A DNA stretch of 64,000 nucleotides from Halobacteria archaeon HArc-gm2 (GCA_025517465.1 JAOPKE010000005.1:186001-250000), one strand, 5' to 3'. Counted from the stretch's first letter, positions 51,806 to 61,048 are shown. Notes: generated from the sequence alone by a model not told the origin. Made by a program: numbers and translations.

Positions 51806-52855
51806 ATGAGCATGGACGTACCAGACCTCGTCCGGCAGTCGCTCGGGGACGAGGAGATTCAGGCTGGGGTGTCGCTCGGTGACGATGACGCGATCTGTTT
51901 CACCCCGACGCGATCGCTCGTCTACCGGAGTGAGGGACTCCTGAGTGACGAAGGCGTCTCGGAGTACGCACACGACTTCGAACGGCTCGCCGTCTCCGAA
52001 GGCCGACGCAAGACCAAGTACACGATGACCTACGTCGACCGGGAGGAGAAGTTCACCGTCCCGGGCAACCGGACCGACCCGGTGCTCGAACGCCTCGTCG
52101 AGAGTAACCTCCGCATCGAGGGCGTGCTCGACGACGACGAGTCCGTGACTGGCGTCTTCCGCTTCAGCGAACTCACGCTCGTCGTCGCCCAGCAGCGCGT
52201 ACTCAAACACGTCGGCAGCTACACCTGGGACGGCGACTTCGAGGTGTACGACTACGACGACGTGACGGGCCTGCACTTCGAGGACGGTAGCGTCGCGACG
52301 GCCGTCGTCATCGAGGCCGACGGGCGCCCCGAACGCATCAAGGCGCCCAACGAGCAGGCCGGCGTCGTCCGCCGGACGCTCCAGGAGGCGCTGTTCGACT
52401 ACCACGACGTCGACTCGCTCGACGCGCTCAACCGGAAAATCGCCGTCGAGACGGCGGATCCCAACGCCGACGAGAGCGACGACCACTCCAGCGGCCTCGG
52501 CCTCGATTCGGGCATCGACCCGCTCGTCAGCGACTCGGACGACGAGGAATCCGCCGCCGAACCGGAACCATCGTCCGAGCAGGCCAGCACCGGCACTGCT
52601 TCGACGGCGACGCGGGAGCGCGACTCCTCGACCGGCCAGTCCGCCCAGACCGCCGCCTCGACCGTCGATCTGGAGTCGGCCGCCGACGCCGCGAGCACCG
52701 CCGCGGAGTCCACGGCCGCCAGCAGCGACGATCTCGAAGCCGTCACCGACCAGCTCGAAGACCTGACGGCCGCGGTCGAACAGCAGAACGAGCTCCTCGA
52801 GCAGCAACAGCGCACCGTCAAGCAGCTCATCGAGGAACTCCGCCGCGGTCGCTGA
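51806..52855 (+). CDS. Conserved haloarchaeal protein with C-terminal coiled coil
   Basis: 349 residues from ATG 51806 (MSMDVPDLVRQSLGDEEIQ), which fits the TATA element. The first about 210 residues form a PH/GRAM-like beta domain in two repeats (SLVYRSEGLLSDEG, LTLVVAQQRVLKHVGSYTWD, VYDYDDVTGLHFEDGSV). Next is a long Ser/Asp/Glu/Ala-rich linker (about 225-300), then a coiled coil (about 305-349, VTDQLEDLTAAVEQQNELLE, ending LIEELRRGR). A conserved haloarchaeal family of unknown function; the fold suggests a membrane- or protein-binding adaptor. Inference only. Confidence 0.75.
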   Translation: MSMDVPDLVRQSLGDEEIQAGVSLGDDDAICFTPTRSLVYRSEGLLSDEGVSEYAHDFERLAVSEGRRKTKYTMTYVDREEKFTVPGNRTDPVLERLVESNLRIEGVLDDDESVTGVFRFSELTLVVAQQRVLKHVGSYTWDGDFEVYDYDDVTGLHFEDGSVATAVVIEADGRPERIKAPNEQAGVVRRTLQEALFDYHDVDSLDALNRKIAVETADPNADESDDHSSGLGLDSGIDPLVSDSDDEESAAEPEPSSEQASTGTASTATRERDSSTGQSAQTAASTVDLESAADAASTAAESTAASSDDLEAVTDQLEDLTAAVEQQNELLEQQQRTVKQLIEELRRGR

Positions 52856-52870
52856 GCGGCCACCACCTCG

Positions 52871-52976
52871 TACTGTCGGTTGTAATTCGTTTCCGGTGTT
52901 TTGCGTCGTCAGTTCGTTCAGCCCCAGTTCACCCTGGGTGGCGTGTGCCTGCTGAAAATTGGTACAACCGACAGTA
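52871..52976. mobile_element. MITE-like element, copy 2 (106 bp)
   Basis: Perfect 14-bp terminal inverted repeats: TACTGTCGGTTGTA at 52871-52884 and TACAACCGACAGTA at 52963-52976. The interior resembles copy 1 at 23674-23780 (about three quarters identical by eye). It fills the gap between two converging genes; its last base touches the stop codon (52977-52979) of the minus-strand gene. No ORF, no target duplication seen. Confidence 0.85.
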
Positions 52977-53339
52977 TCACTCCCGACCGAGCACCTTTCT
53001 GATACACGTCGACCCGAACGGCCCCATCTCGTCGGCGTCGAACTGGACGAAGTGGCCCTCCGAGATGCCGGCGCCGCAGCGCTGACACGAGAACTCGCCT
53101 TCCTTGACGACGACGTCGCTCTCGAAACTCACGTACGTCCCGTCCGCGACCGGTCGGACCGTCCCGCCCTCGCGCTCGACCACGCCGCGACGGGCCGCCT
53201 CGTCGAGAATGTCACGCTGCAACTGTGGACTCGTCGTGACGATTTCGATGCGGTCCATCGCCTCCTTGACCGAGAGCTCGCCGTGTTCGAGGTGGGCGAG
53301 CAGTTCGAGGCCGAGTTCGATGCGGTCGTCGTCCGTCAC
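52977..53339 (-). CDS. Small conserved haloarchaeal protein with zinc-ribbon-like tail (DUF5830-like)
   Basis: 120 residues. A first winged-helix-like part (IELGLELLAHLEHGELSVKE, TSPQLQRDILDEAARRGVVE) and a C-terminal part with CQRCGAGISEGHFVQFD and a further Cys in GSTCIRKV, a possible zinc site with three cysteines plus a histidine. This matches the conserved haloarchaeal DUF5830 type. Perhaps a DNA- or RNA-binding regulator. The copy-2 MITE abuts its stop codon. Confidence 0.75.
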   Translation of the reverse strand: MTDDDRIELGLELLAHLEHGELSVKEAMDRIEIVTTSPQLQRDILDEAARRGVVEREGGTVRPVADGTYVSFESDVVVKEGEFSCQRCGAGISEGHFVQFDADEMGPFGSTCIRKVLGRE

Positions 53340-53436
53340 GACCGGGAGCGACGCCGCCGCCGGGATTAAGCGTTTGGGACGGCTCGGACCCGGGAGACCA
53401 CAAGAGGTTTGACGATTCGAACGCGGTGTTCACTCG

Positions 53437-54108
53437 ATGAACTGGCTGTCGCGGCGCCAGGTTGCGGGGTCGGTCCTGCTCGTCGGCGTCGCGCTCGTGG
53501 CGACGATTCTCCTCTCGCCGGCGCGCCTGCTCGCCGAACTGGCCGGGCTCTCGACGCGTCCCGTCCTCTTCGGCGGCGCGCTCGTCGTCCTCTACCTGGT
53601 CCGCCCGCTGTTCGCCTGGCCGATCAGCCCCATCTCCGCGCTGGTCGGCTACGTCCTCGGTGTCAGGTACGGCGTCCCGGTCGCCCTCGTCGGCGCGACC
53701 TTGACGTGTGTCCCGCCGTTCCTCTTCGCTCGCTACGTCGGCGTGGACGACTCGGAAGACTCCCCAGAGACGATCGTCGATCGGCTCGGTGCCGCCGGCC
53801 GCCGAGTCGTCGAGGTCACCGGTGCGACGCGGGGCGTCCTCGCGGCCCGTCTCTCGCCGATTCCCGCCGACCCGGTCTCCTACGGCGCGGGCGTCTCCGG
53901 CGTGTCCACGCGTGCGTTCGTCGTCGGGACGTTCGTCGGCGAAGTTCCGTGGGTGGTCCTGGAGGTCCTCGCCGGCGCGTCGATGCGTCAGCTCTCGATG
54001 CAGGGACTGGGCGCCGGTCTCCACGTGGTCGTCGGCTCCGCCGCGGTCGCGTTGCTCGTCCTGGCCGGGCCGACGTATCGGCACGTCTGGCGGGACCAGC
54101 CTTCCTAA
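53437..54108 (+). CDS. VTT (TVP38/TMEM64, DedA-like) family membrane protein
   Basis: 223 residues, five or so membrane segments. Seen: the VTT core from LFAWPISPISALVGYVLGVR through ALVGATLTCVPPFLFARYVG, and the conserved AARLSPIPADPVSYGAGVSG followed by VVGTFVGEVPWVVLEVLAGA, as in the family implicated in lipid scrambling and membrane homeostasis. The F/Y-x-R-L-x-P pattern appears here as AARLSPIPAD. Its stop overlaps the convergent kinase stop by four bases. Confidence 0.87.
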   Translation: MNWLSRRQVAGSVLLVGVALVATILLSPARLLAELAGLSTRPVLFGGALVVLYLVRPLFAWPISPISALVGYVLGVRYGVPVALVGATLTCVPPFLFARYVGVDDSEDSPETIVDRLGAAGRRVVEVTGATRGVLAARLSPIPADPVSYGAGVSGVSTRAFVVGTFVGEVPWVVLEVLAGASMRQLSMQGLGAGLHVVVGSAAVALLVLAGPTYRHVWRDQPS

Positions 54109-55880
54109 ACGGCTATCTCGAAGCGAACGCCTTCCTCGCTCTCGGCGACCGTGACGGTCCAGCCGTGGGCAGCGGCGATGCGTTCGACGAGCGGCAGGCC
54201 GAGCCCCGTGCCGTCCGTGCTGGTCGTGTACCCCTCCTCGAACACGTCATGGCGGCGGTCGGGGTCGATACCGACCCCGTCGTCGGCGACGAAGAATCCC
54301 TCGTCGGTGTCGCCGACCCGGACGGCGACCGGCTCGTCGTCGTCCGAACCGTGTCGGACCGCGTTCTGGAAGAGCTCAGCGAGGAGTTCGCGGAAGCGGT
54401 CGGGATTCGCCTCGACGGTCCGGACCGTCTCCACCGTCAGTGACGACCCGTCTGCTTCGAACTGGTCCCACGCGTCGGTCGCGACGTCGGCCACCTCGAC
54501 GGGCTCGACGTCTCCGACTTCGTGGTTCTGCCGCGTCAGTCGAACGACGTCGTCGATGAGCCGTTCCATCCGGTCGGCGGCGTCGCGGGCGGCCGCCAGG
54601 TTCTCGACGGAGCCGCTCTCCAGTGCGAGCTGGACGCGCCCCTGGACGACGTTGAGCGGGTTGCGGAGGTCGTGACTCACGAGGCTGGCGAAGGCTTCGA
54701 GTTCCCGCTCCTGGGCCTTCCGCTCCGAGACGTCCCGACCGACGCCGCTGACGCCGATGACCTCGCCGTCGCTGTCCGTCACCGGCCTCCCGCGACACTC
54801 CAGGCGGATCCGCTCGCCGTCTTTCGCCTCGAGCTCGGCCTCGAACTCGGCCACGTCGTCTTCGACGAGCGCGTGCCTCGTCTCCTCGGTTATCTCCTGG
54901 TGGTACTCCGACGGGAAGAAGTCGAAGACGTTCATCGAGGCGATCTCCTCGTCTGCGTACCCAGTGAGTTCGGCGAAGCGCTCGTTCCAGCGGCGGAACG
55001 ATCCGGCGGGTGTGACGAGGTAGAACACGTCGTCCAGGGAATCGAGAACCGTCTCCGTGAACTCCCGCTCCTCCCTGAGTTCCCGCTCGCGCTCTTTCCT
55101 GGTCGTGATGTCCGTGATGAACCCCTCGATGACCTCCGTCTCGGCCGTCGTCTCGACCGCGCGACCGCGCTCCCACACCCAGCGTTCCTCGCCGTCGGCG
55201 GTCTCGATGCGGTAGGTCACCTCGAACGGTTCGTCCGCGCCGACGGCGCTCTGGACCTGCTCCCACATCGCTTCGCGGTCGGCCTCGTGGAGGACGTCCT
55301 CGTTCCAGCTCACGTCGCCGGACTCGATGGCGTCGGCCGAGTACCCGGTGAGCGCCGCCGCCCCGTCGCTCACGAACGTCATCGGCCATCCGCGCTCGTT
55401 CCGGCACCGGTAGACCATCCCCGGCAGGTTCGAGATGAGCGTCGAGAGCCGTCGCTCGGACTCCTCGAGCGCGCGCTTGGCCCGGTCGGACGAGACGGCC
55501 TGTTCGATGCGGTTCGCCAGCACCGCGTACTGGTCGGTCCCCGTCTCCTTCTGGAGGTACTCCGTGACGCCCGCGGAGATGGCTTCGCTGGCTATCTCTT
55601 CGCTCCCCTTCCCGGTGAAGAGGACGAACGGCAACTCCGGATAGGCCTCGCGCACCGCTCTGAGGAACGCGAGCCCGTCCTTCCCGGGCATGTCGTGGTC
55701 GCTGACGACGCAGTCGACGTCCTCGGTCTGGAGGCGCGCCAGGCCGTCGTCGACGCTCGTTTCGGTGACGACCGAGATCTCCTCGTTCTGGCGTCGTAAC
55801 TGCATCCCTACCATCTCGGCGAAGTCGGCGTCGTCGTCCACGTGGAGGACGCAAATCTCGCCTCCATCCGCATCGGTCAT
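54105..55880 (-). CDS. Hybrid sensor histidine kinase: receiver-PAS-PAS-HisKA-HATPase
   Basis: 591 residues, soluble. Domains in order: receiver (about 8-125, phosphoacceptor Asp61 in VVSDHDMPGKDG); PAS 1 (about 145-270, NLPGMVYRCRNERGWPMTFV); PAS 2 (about 275-390, SLDDVFYLVTPAGSFRRWNE); HisKA with FASLVSHDLRNPLNVV (His near residue 402); HATPase with LFQNAVRHGSDDDEP, DDGVGIDPDRRHDVFEEGYT and GTGLGLPLVERIA. The typical haloarchaeal cytosolic sensor layout. No cognate output gene is adjacent, so the signal and target are unknown. Confidence 0.92.
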   Translation of the reverse strand: MTDADGGEICVLHVDDDADFAEMVGMQLRRQNEEISVVTETSVDDGLARLQTEDVDCVVSDHDMPGKDGLAFLRAVREAYPELPFVLFTGKGSEEIASEAISAGVTEYLQKETGTDQYAVLANRIEQAVSSDRAKRALEESERRLSTLISNLPGMVYRCRNERGWPMTFVSDGAAALTGYSADAIESGDVSWNEDVLHEADREAMWEQVQSAVGADEPFEVTYRIETADGEERWVWERGRAVETTAETEVIEGFITDITTRKERERELREEREFTETVLDSLDDVFYLVTPAGSFRRWNERFAELTGYADEEIASMNVFDFFPSEYHQEITEETRHALVEDDVAEFEAELEAKDGERIRLECRGRPVTDSDGEVIGVSGVGRDVSERKAQERELEAFASLVSHDLRNPLNVVQGRVQLALESGSVENLAAARDAADRMERLIDDVVRLTRQNHEVGDVEPVEVADVATDAWDQFEADGSSLTVETVRTVEANPDRFRELLAELFQNAVRHGSDDDEPVAVRVGDTDEGFFVADDGVGIDPDRRHDVFEEGYTTSTDGTGLGLPLVERIAAAHGWTVTVAESEEGVRFEIAV

Positions 55881-55949
55881 TGTAGGAGAGTCGCCGCTCG
55901 ACCACTATAAACTCGGGTCGTGAGTTCCCAGATTTGATAGCTGGGCCCG

Positions 55950-56069
55950 TCAGTAGAACGTGTCGGCGCAGTCGTAGACGACGCCGTGGACGGGACAGAC
56001 GTACTTGCAGTGGCGGTGGTACATGGGTGTCTCGCACATCGGGCACGGCCGACCACCACTGTCGGTCAT
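55950..56069 (-). CDS. 39-residue zinc-finger micro-protein
   Basis: A minus-strand frame from ATG at 56069 to TGA at 55950-55952 encodes a 39-residue protein with CPMCETPMYHRHCKYVC, then HGVVYDCADTFY: four cysteines in CPxC...C...C form plus histidines, a small zinc-finger. Very similar short one-domain zinc-finger proteins are conserved in haloarchaea (the HVO_2523-like group, named from memory). It lies between the kinase start and the sulfite-oxidase-like start. An alternative is a decayed fragment, but the intact Cys spacing argues against it. Confidence 0.7.
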   Translation of the reverse strand: MTDSGGRPCPMCETPMYHRHCKYVCPVHGVVYDCADTFY

Positions 56070-56167
56070 ACTCGTCGCGTCGACCCGCGGCGGCTTGGCT
56101 CTTGCGGGGTGGAATTCGGTACGGAATCCGAAGAACCGTTAAGTCGCTCACACCCTTCGATCCGGCC

Positions 56168-57649
56168 ATGACCGAGGCCACGCGTTTCCCCGCGGTCGCG
56201 GACGCTCTCGTGGCCGTGCTCGCCGGCGTGGGTGCCGTCGCCGGCTCTTACGCAGCGGTCGGGCTCGCGCCCGCGTTCCTGGGCTCGCCGCTGGAACGCG
56301 TCCTTTCCCGTGCGATGCCGGGCCCGGTCGTCGCCGTGGCGATCGAACGTCTCGGTAGCGTCGGCCAGCAGCTGAACCTGCTGCTCGCGTCACTGTTGAC
56401 CGCACTCGCCGTGGCCGTGCTGGTCTGGCTGGCGATTCGCGTCGGTGACCAGCTCCGGAACCGGGCCGTCCCCGTGGTGCTGGGGGCCGCGTTCGTCTGG
56501 GCCGCCACCGCCCTGGTGACGGTCAACTTCGCCTCGGCCACAGGCGCGGCCGCCGGTGCGGCATTCGTCGTCTCCACGGCCGGCTTCCTGCCGGTGGCGA
56601 CGGCGAGCATCGGCGGCAGCCCGGACCCCGTGCGGCGTCGCGTCGTCGGTGGTGTCGCCGCCGCGCTCGGACTGGGGACCGTCGCCCTCACGCGGTCGTC
56701 GCCGTCGCCCCGTCCCGATCAGCCGCTCTCGGCGGACGTTCCCGAATCGGTCCGCGAGAGCCTCGAACTGGCGTCCGAGCGCTCCCTCGACGTCTCCGGC
56801 ATCGAACCCCTCGTGAGCCGCGATTTCTACCAGGTCGACATCAACGCCGCCGACCCGCGGGTCGACCCCGACGACTGGTCGCTCGCCGTCACGGGCGCAG
56901 TCGAGTCCGTGGCGACGTACTCACTCGACGACCTCCGTTCGATGGACGAGCGGACCGAGTTCTCGACCCTGCGCTGTGTCGGCGACTCGCTCAACGGCCA
57001 GAAACTCGACAACGCGCTCTGGACCGGCGTCCCCACTGAGGAACTGATCGATGCGGCCGACCCCGGCGGCGAGTGCGACTGCGTCAAACTCCACGCCGCC
57101 GACGGCTACTTCCAGGTGTTTCCCACCGAGGCGCTCCGCGGCGGACTCCTGGCCTACGAGATGAACGGCCGCGACCTGCCCCGCGGCCACGGCTACCCCC
57201 TCCGCGCGCTCGTCCCCGGCCACTGGGGCGAGGTCCAGGTCAAGTGGCTCACCGAGATCGAGTTCCTCGAACGCGACGCCGAGGGGTACTGGGAGCAACG
57301 CGGCTGGCACGGCACCGGCCCGGTGTCGACGGTCGCCAAGCTCTGGGCCGTCGACGACCTCGCCGACGGCCGCAAACAGGTCGCCGGCCACGCCTACGCC
57401 GGGACGCGCGGAATCTCGAAAGTCGAGGTGTCGACCGACGGCGGGGACTCCTGGAATGAAGCCACGCTGTCGGAGGCGTTGCCGGGCGAGGACGTCTGGC
57501 GACAGTGGGTCTACGAGTACGACCCACCAGGTGGAAGCCACGAAGTCGTCGTCCGCGCCGTGGAGAGCGACGGCACGCTCCAGTCCGGTACCCGGAGGGA
57601 GGCCTTCCCCAACGGCGCGACCGGGTGGGTGTCGAAGACGGTGCAGTGA
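56168..57649 (+). CDS. Membrane-anchored sulfite-oxidase-fold molybdopterin oxidoreductase
   Basis: 493 residues from ATG 56168 (the longer frame to 55934 overlaps the zinc-finger gene). N-terminal about 195 residues hold four to five membrane segments. Then the SUOX fold: molybdenum ligand Cys in FSTLRCVGDSLNGQ, VKLHAADGYFQVFPTEALRG, MNGRDLPRGHGYPLRALVPG and VKWLTEIEFLERD, and a C-terminal Mo-co dimerisation domain (ISKVEVSTDGGDSWNEA, WRQWVYEYDPPGGSHEVVVR). The catalytic part should face outside. Substrate could be sulfite or another oxyanion; no cytochrome partner is adjacent. Confidence 0.88.
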   Translation: MTEATRFPAVADALVAVLAGVGAVAGSYAAVGLAPAFLGSPLERVLSRAMPGPVVAVAIERLGSVGQQLNLLLASLLTALAVAVLVWLAIRVGDQLRNRAVPVVLGAAFVWAATALVTVNFASATGAAAGAAFVVSTAGFLPVATASIGGSPDPVRRRVVGGVAAALGLGTVALTRSSPSPRPDQPLSADVPESVRESLELASERSLDVSGIEPLVSRDFYQVDINAADPRVDPDDWSLAVTGAVESVATYSLDDLRSMDERTEFSTLRCVGDSLNGQKLDNALWTGVPTEELIDAADPGGECDCVKLHAADGYFQVFPTEALRGGLLAYEMNGRDLPRGHGYPLRALVPGHWGEVQVKWLTEIEFLERDAEGYWEQRGWHGTGPVSTVAKLWAVDDLADGRKQVAGHAYAGTRGISKVEVSTDGGDSWNEATLSEALPGEDVWRQWVYEYDPPGGSHEVVVRAVESDGTLQSGTRREAFPNGATGWVSKTVQ

Positions 57650-57692
57650 TTCGCCATCCACGTTCCTGTTGCTCTGTGCCACAACCAGTCGG

Positions 57693-57800
57693 GTGGGACT
57701 GAAAGGGGCCGGTCGCTCGTCGAGCGAGACGAAGTAAGCACACGAACGCAGTGAGTGCGCGCAGCGAGTCGTAGCCGACGAGCGACCGGGGGCTTTCGAG
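57693..57800 (+). repeat. Composite-element arm, single copy 3
   Basis: One arm of the family, in plus orientation: GGTGGGACTGAAAG then GGG, stem CCGGTCGCTCGTCG with CGACGAGCGACCGG (14 bp, perfect), then GGG and CTTTCGAG. Between the stem strands lie GAAGTAAGCAC and GCGCAGCGAG, as in the other arms. The 3' boundary GGCTTTCGAGGTGTT is shared with copies 1 and 2. It lies between the sulfite-oxidase-like gene and nrdJ. Confidence 0.85.
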
Positions 57801-57889
57801 GTGTTCGACGTCTCTGCAGTTGCATCGTCGACTCGGTCGACAATCCGAAATAGAGCCGCAGAAAGGACCGAACTAAGACGTAACTGCTC

Positions 57890-60800
57890 CTAGCACTCCG
57901 ACCAGCCACAGGACTCGCAGGTCTTGCAGCCTTCGGAGTAGTAGAGGCTCATCGCGCCGCAGTCGGGGCACTCGGGGCTCTCGCCCGCGTCGATGATGGA
58001 CTGCTGGTCGGCGTCGTTCGCCCCGGCGTCGTTCGGGCCAGCCTCGGATCCACCGCTCTCTGCGGCGACGCCACCGCCGTCAGTCTCGGGCGAGGGCGCG
58101 TCGCGGTTCGGGTCGTCGGCCGACTCGCCGTCGGCGTCGTCGGCGGTCTCCTCGAGCGTGGTCTGTTGCGGGTAGGCCTTGTCGACCTCGCCGTCGAGGT
58201 ACCGGCGCATCGCGGTGCCGATGGCGTCCGGGATGGACTGGATCTGTTCGCCCTTGTCCCAGGCGACCTTCGGCGAGCGGATGCCCTGGAGTTCGTCGGC
58301 GATCTCGCGGGGGTCGACGCCCGAACGCAGCGCCGTCGAGATGGTCTTGGCCAGCGCCTCGGTGAAGGAGGCGGTGAACCCGCCGGAGTTCCCGATGTTG
58401 GCGAACAGCTCGAACGGTCGCTCCTGCTCGGGGTCCTCGTTGATGTTGACGTAGAGCTTCCCGTAGCCCGTGTCGATGCGCTGGGTGACGCCGTGGAGGA
58501 CGTCCGGGCGGGTCTGCTTCTCGGCGAAGACGGTCTTCTCGCCGTCGGCGACCTCCAGCAGGTCGGCGACGGAGTCGTCGATGGCGGCCTGGACGGCCTC
58601 GTTCTCGAGGAACCCTTCGATGCCGCCGAAGACCTCCTCGATCTGTGCGACGATCTCGCCCTCGTCCATGTCCGCGAACTCCGTGTTGTCCGCGCGCGTG
58701 GTGAGCACCTGCTTCGAGCGGGTGCCGTCGCGGTAGTAGGTGACGCCCTTGCCGCCGTGTTCGTAGATGTACTCGAACACTTCCTTGGCGTCCTCGACGG
58801 TGGAGTCGTTGGGCGCGTTGACGGTCTTCGAGATGGCGGAGTCGACGCCCTGCTGGCAGGCACACTGGATGCCCGCGTGTTGCTTCGGGGTCAGTTGACC
58901 GGTCGTCACGAACAGCTCACCGACGGCGTCCGGGACGGTGGTGAGGCCGTCGACGCCGTCGAACTCGTTGTTGGCCATCTGCTCCTGGGCCTCTTCTTTC
59001 ACGGCGTCGATGTCGATGTCGTTGTCCTCCAGCACGCGGAGGAAGTAGTCGTCGAACTCGACGAGCATCTCGTCGCCCTGGACGTCGTCGGAGACGTTCT
59101 TGTAGTAGGCGACGTTGTAGATGGGCTCACAGCCGCCGGTGGTGTTGCCGACCATCGACGTCGTGCCGGTGGGTGCGATGGTCGTCGTGTTGTGGTTCCG
59201 GACGGGGAAGCCGTCTTCCCAGTCGTCGGCGTCGAGACCGGTCTGCCCCTCGAACCAGTCGCGGTACTCGGTGGGGTTCGCGTACTTCGAGTCCTCCCAG
59301 TCGGCGAACGGCCCGCGCTGCTGGGCGAGTTCGTGGCTGGTCCACTTGGACTCGTGGTTGATCTGGGTCATGATCTGGCGGGCGATCTCGTCGGCTTCGT
59401 CGGAGCCGTACTTGACGCCGAGCTGGATGTACAGCTGTGCCAGGCCCATGATGCCGAGGCCGATCTTTCGCATCTCCCGGACCTTCTGTTCGATCTTGTC
59501 GACCGGGAAGTCGGACATCGTGACGACGTTCTCGAGGAACCGGGTGCCGAGCTGGATGCGACGGTCGAGTTCCGCCTCGTCGAGTGCGTCCGCGAGGAAG
59601 GCGTCGACGGCGTCTTCCAGCGAGTCGTACTCGTCGCGGTGCTGCTCGGACCAGATGCGCCAGTCGGGCGCTTCCATGTCCGCGAGCGTCGAGAGGTTGA
59701 TGTGGCCGAGGTTGCAGGCCTCGTACTCTTCGAGGGGCTGCTCACCGCAGGGGTTCGTCGCGAGAATGCGGTGGTCGGGGTGTTCCTCGACGTCGAAGGA
59801 GTGGCGCTTGTTGACGCGTTCGAGGTAGATGACGCCCGGTTCGCCGTTTTCGTGGGCGCCGTCGACGATGCGTTCCCAGAGTTCCTCGGCGGGAACGGAC
59901 AGTTCTTCCCCGACCTCGACGTACTCGCCGAGGTCGAACATCTCGTACAGTTCCTTCGTCTCTTCGGTGGCGACGTGTGCCTCGCCGGTGCGGGGGTTGG
60001 TGAACGTGAACTCCTCGTCTGCCTTCACCGCCTCCATGAAGTCGTCGGTGATGCCGACGGAGATGTTGAAGTTAGAGAGGTGGCCTTCGACGGCGTTCCG
60101 GAGGTGCTTGGGGACCTGGCCGTCGTCGGTGATGAGTTCGCGGGACTCCTCCAGGGCCTCGGCGAAGCTGTTGTGCGTGAAGTCGTCGGGGTCGTTGAGT
60201 CGGAGGGTCTCGGCGAGCGAGACGTCCTTGTTCTTGGCGTGGATGAACTGGATGACGTCCGGGTGGGAGACGCGCATGACGCCCATCTGGGCGCCACGAC
60301 GGGCGCCGCCCTGCGCGATGGTCTCGCACATCTGGTCGTACGTCCGCATGAAGGTGATCGGACCGCTGGCGATGCCGCCGGTCGACCCGACGGGGTCGCC
60401 GTAGGGGCGCAGGCGCCAGAAGGCGTAGCCCATGCCGCCGCCGGACTGGAACACCTGAGCGGCCTCCTTGGCCGTCTGGTGGATGTCGTCGATGTCGTCG
60501 TCGGGCGAGTCGACGAAGCAGGCCGAGAGCTGCTGGAGTTCGTCGCCGGCGTTCATCAGGGTCGGCGAGTTGGGCATGAACGAGAGCTTCTCCATGGCCT
60601 CCTGGAACTCGGCGGCGGTCGTCTCGACGTGCTCGCGGATCTCATCTGGCAGTTCGGGGACGACGGTCTCGTAGGCGAACTTGTTGACGTTGTACACCGA
60701 GAGGTCGGTCTCGACGTCGTCCTCGGTGGTCGTCCCGGCGCCGAACACTTCCGCGGCGAGTTCGTCGCGGCGCGGGTGGTCGGGCTTGAGCTGGTCGGGC

Positions 60801-61048
60801 GTGACGGTGACCGTGGTGTCCCGTCGGCGAGCCTCGAAGACGGCCTCGGCGAGGGCGACGTTGCGGCCGACGCGGACGAACAGGTCCTCCTGGGACTCGA
60901 TCAGTTCGCCGTCCGAGTCCTTGCGGAGGTATCGGGCGGGCAGGATGTTGTGATACGCGTTGCCGGTGAGGCGTTCCTCGAGCGTGTCACCGGTGGTGCG
61001 TTTGATCGGTAGGTCTATTTCGTCGGCGGAAACGTCGGCGTCGCTCAT
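57890..61048 (-). CDS. nrdJ: Adenosylcobalamin-dependent (class II) ribonucleotide reductase
   Basis: 1052 residues. Reduces ribonucleotides to deoxyribonucleotides using coenzyme B12 as radical source; no small subunit needed. Seen: ATP-cone-like acidic start, LSACFVDSPDDDIDDI, FWRLRPYGDPVG, CGEQPLEEYEACNLGHINLS with the active-site Cys pair, NTTTIAPTGTTSMVGNTTGG, GVDSAISKTVNAPNDSTVED, and a C-terminal zinc ribbon CPDCGAMSLYYSEGCKTCES of the class II family. No intein splits the gene, although such genes often carry them. Long promoter region upstream. Confidence 0.95.
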   Translation of the reverse strand: MSDADVSADEIDLPIKRTTGDTLEERLTGNAYHNILPARYLRKDSDGELIESQEDLFVRVGRNVALAEAVFEARRRDTTVTVTPDQLKPDHPRRDELAAEVFGAGTTTEDDVETDLSVYNVNKFAYETVVPELPDEIREHVETTAAEFQEAMEKLSFMPNSPTLMNAGDELQQLSACFVDSPDDDIDDIHQTAKEAAQVFQSGGGMGYAFWRLRPYGDPVGSTGGIASGPITFMRTYDQMCETIAQGGARRGAQMGVMRVSHPDVIQFIHAKNKDVSLAETLRLNDPDDFTHNSFAEALEESRELITDDGQVPKHLRNAVEGHLSNFNISVGITDDFMEAVKADEEFTFTNPRTGEAHVATEETKELYEMFDLGEYVEVGEELSVPAEELWERIVDGAHENGEPGVIYLERVNKRHSFDVEEHPDHRILATNPCGEQPLEEYEACNLGHINLSTLADMEAPDWRIWSEQHRDEYDSLEDAVDAFLADALDEAELDRRIQLGTRFLENVVTMSDFPVDKIEQKVREMRKIGLGIMGLAQLYIQLGVKYGSDEADEIARQIMTQINHESKWTSHELAQQRGPFADWEDSKYANPTEYRDWFEGQTGLDADDWEDGFPVRNHNTTTIAPTGTTSMVGNTTGGCEPIYNVAYYKNVSDDVQGDEMLVEFDDYFLRVLEDNDIDIDAVKEEAQEQMANNEFDGVDGLTTVPDAVGELFVTTGQLTPKQHAGIQCACQQGVDSAISKTVNAPNDSTVEDAKEVFEYIYEHGGKGVTYYRDGTRSKQVLTTRADNTEFADMDEGEIVAQIEEVFGGIEGFLENEAVQAAIDDSVADLLEVADGEKTVFAEKQTRPDVLHGVTQRIDTGYGKLYVNINEDPEQERPFELFANIGNSGGFTASFTEALAKTISTALRSGVDPREIADELQGIRSPKVAWDKGEQIQSIPDAIGTAMRRYLDGEVDKAYPQQTTLEETADDADGESADDPNRDAPSPETDGGGVAAESGGSEAGPNDAGANDADQQSIIDAGESPECPDCGAMSLYYSEGCKTCESCGWSEC

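Noticed and set aside
57738-57760. Extra GAACGCAGTGA hairpin inside the lone arm
   Set aside because: The loop word is present but only 3 bp of stem pair next to it, too weak to count with the others.
58166-61012. 948-residue plus-strand ORF antisense to nrdJ
   Set aside because: Full complement of a gene with clear class II RNR motifs; no independent start signal or domain.
57890-61048. Possible intein in nrdJ or rfcL
   Set aside because: Haloarchaeal versions often carry inteins, but neither translation is interrupted between its conserved blocks.
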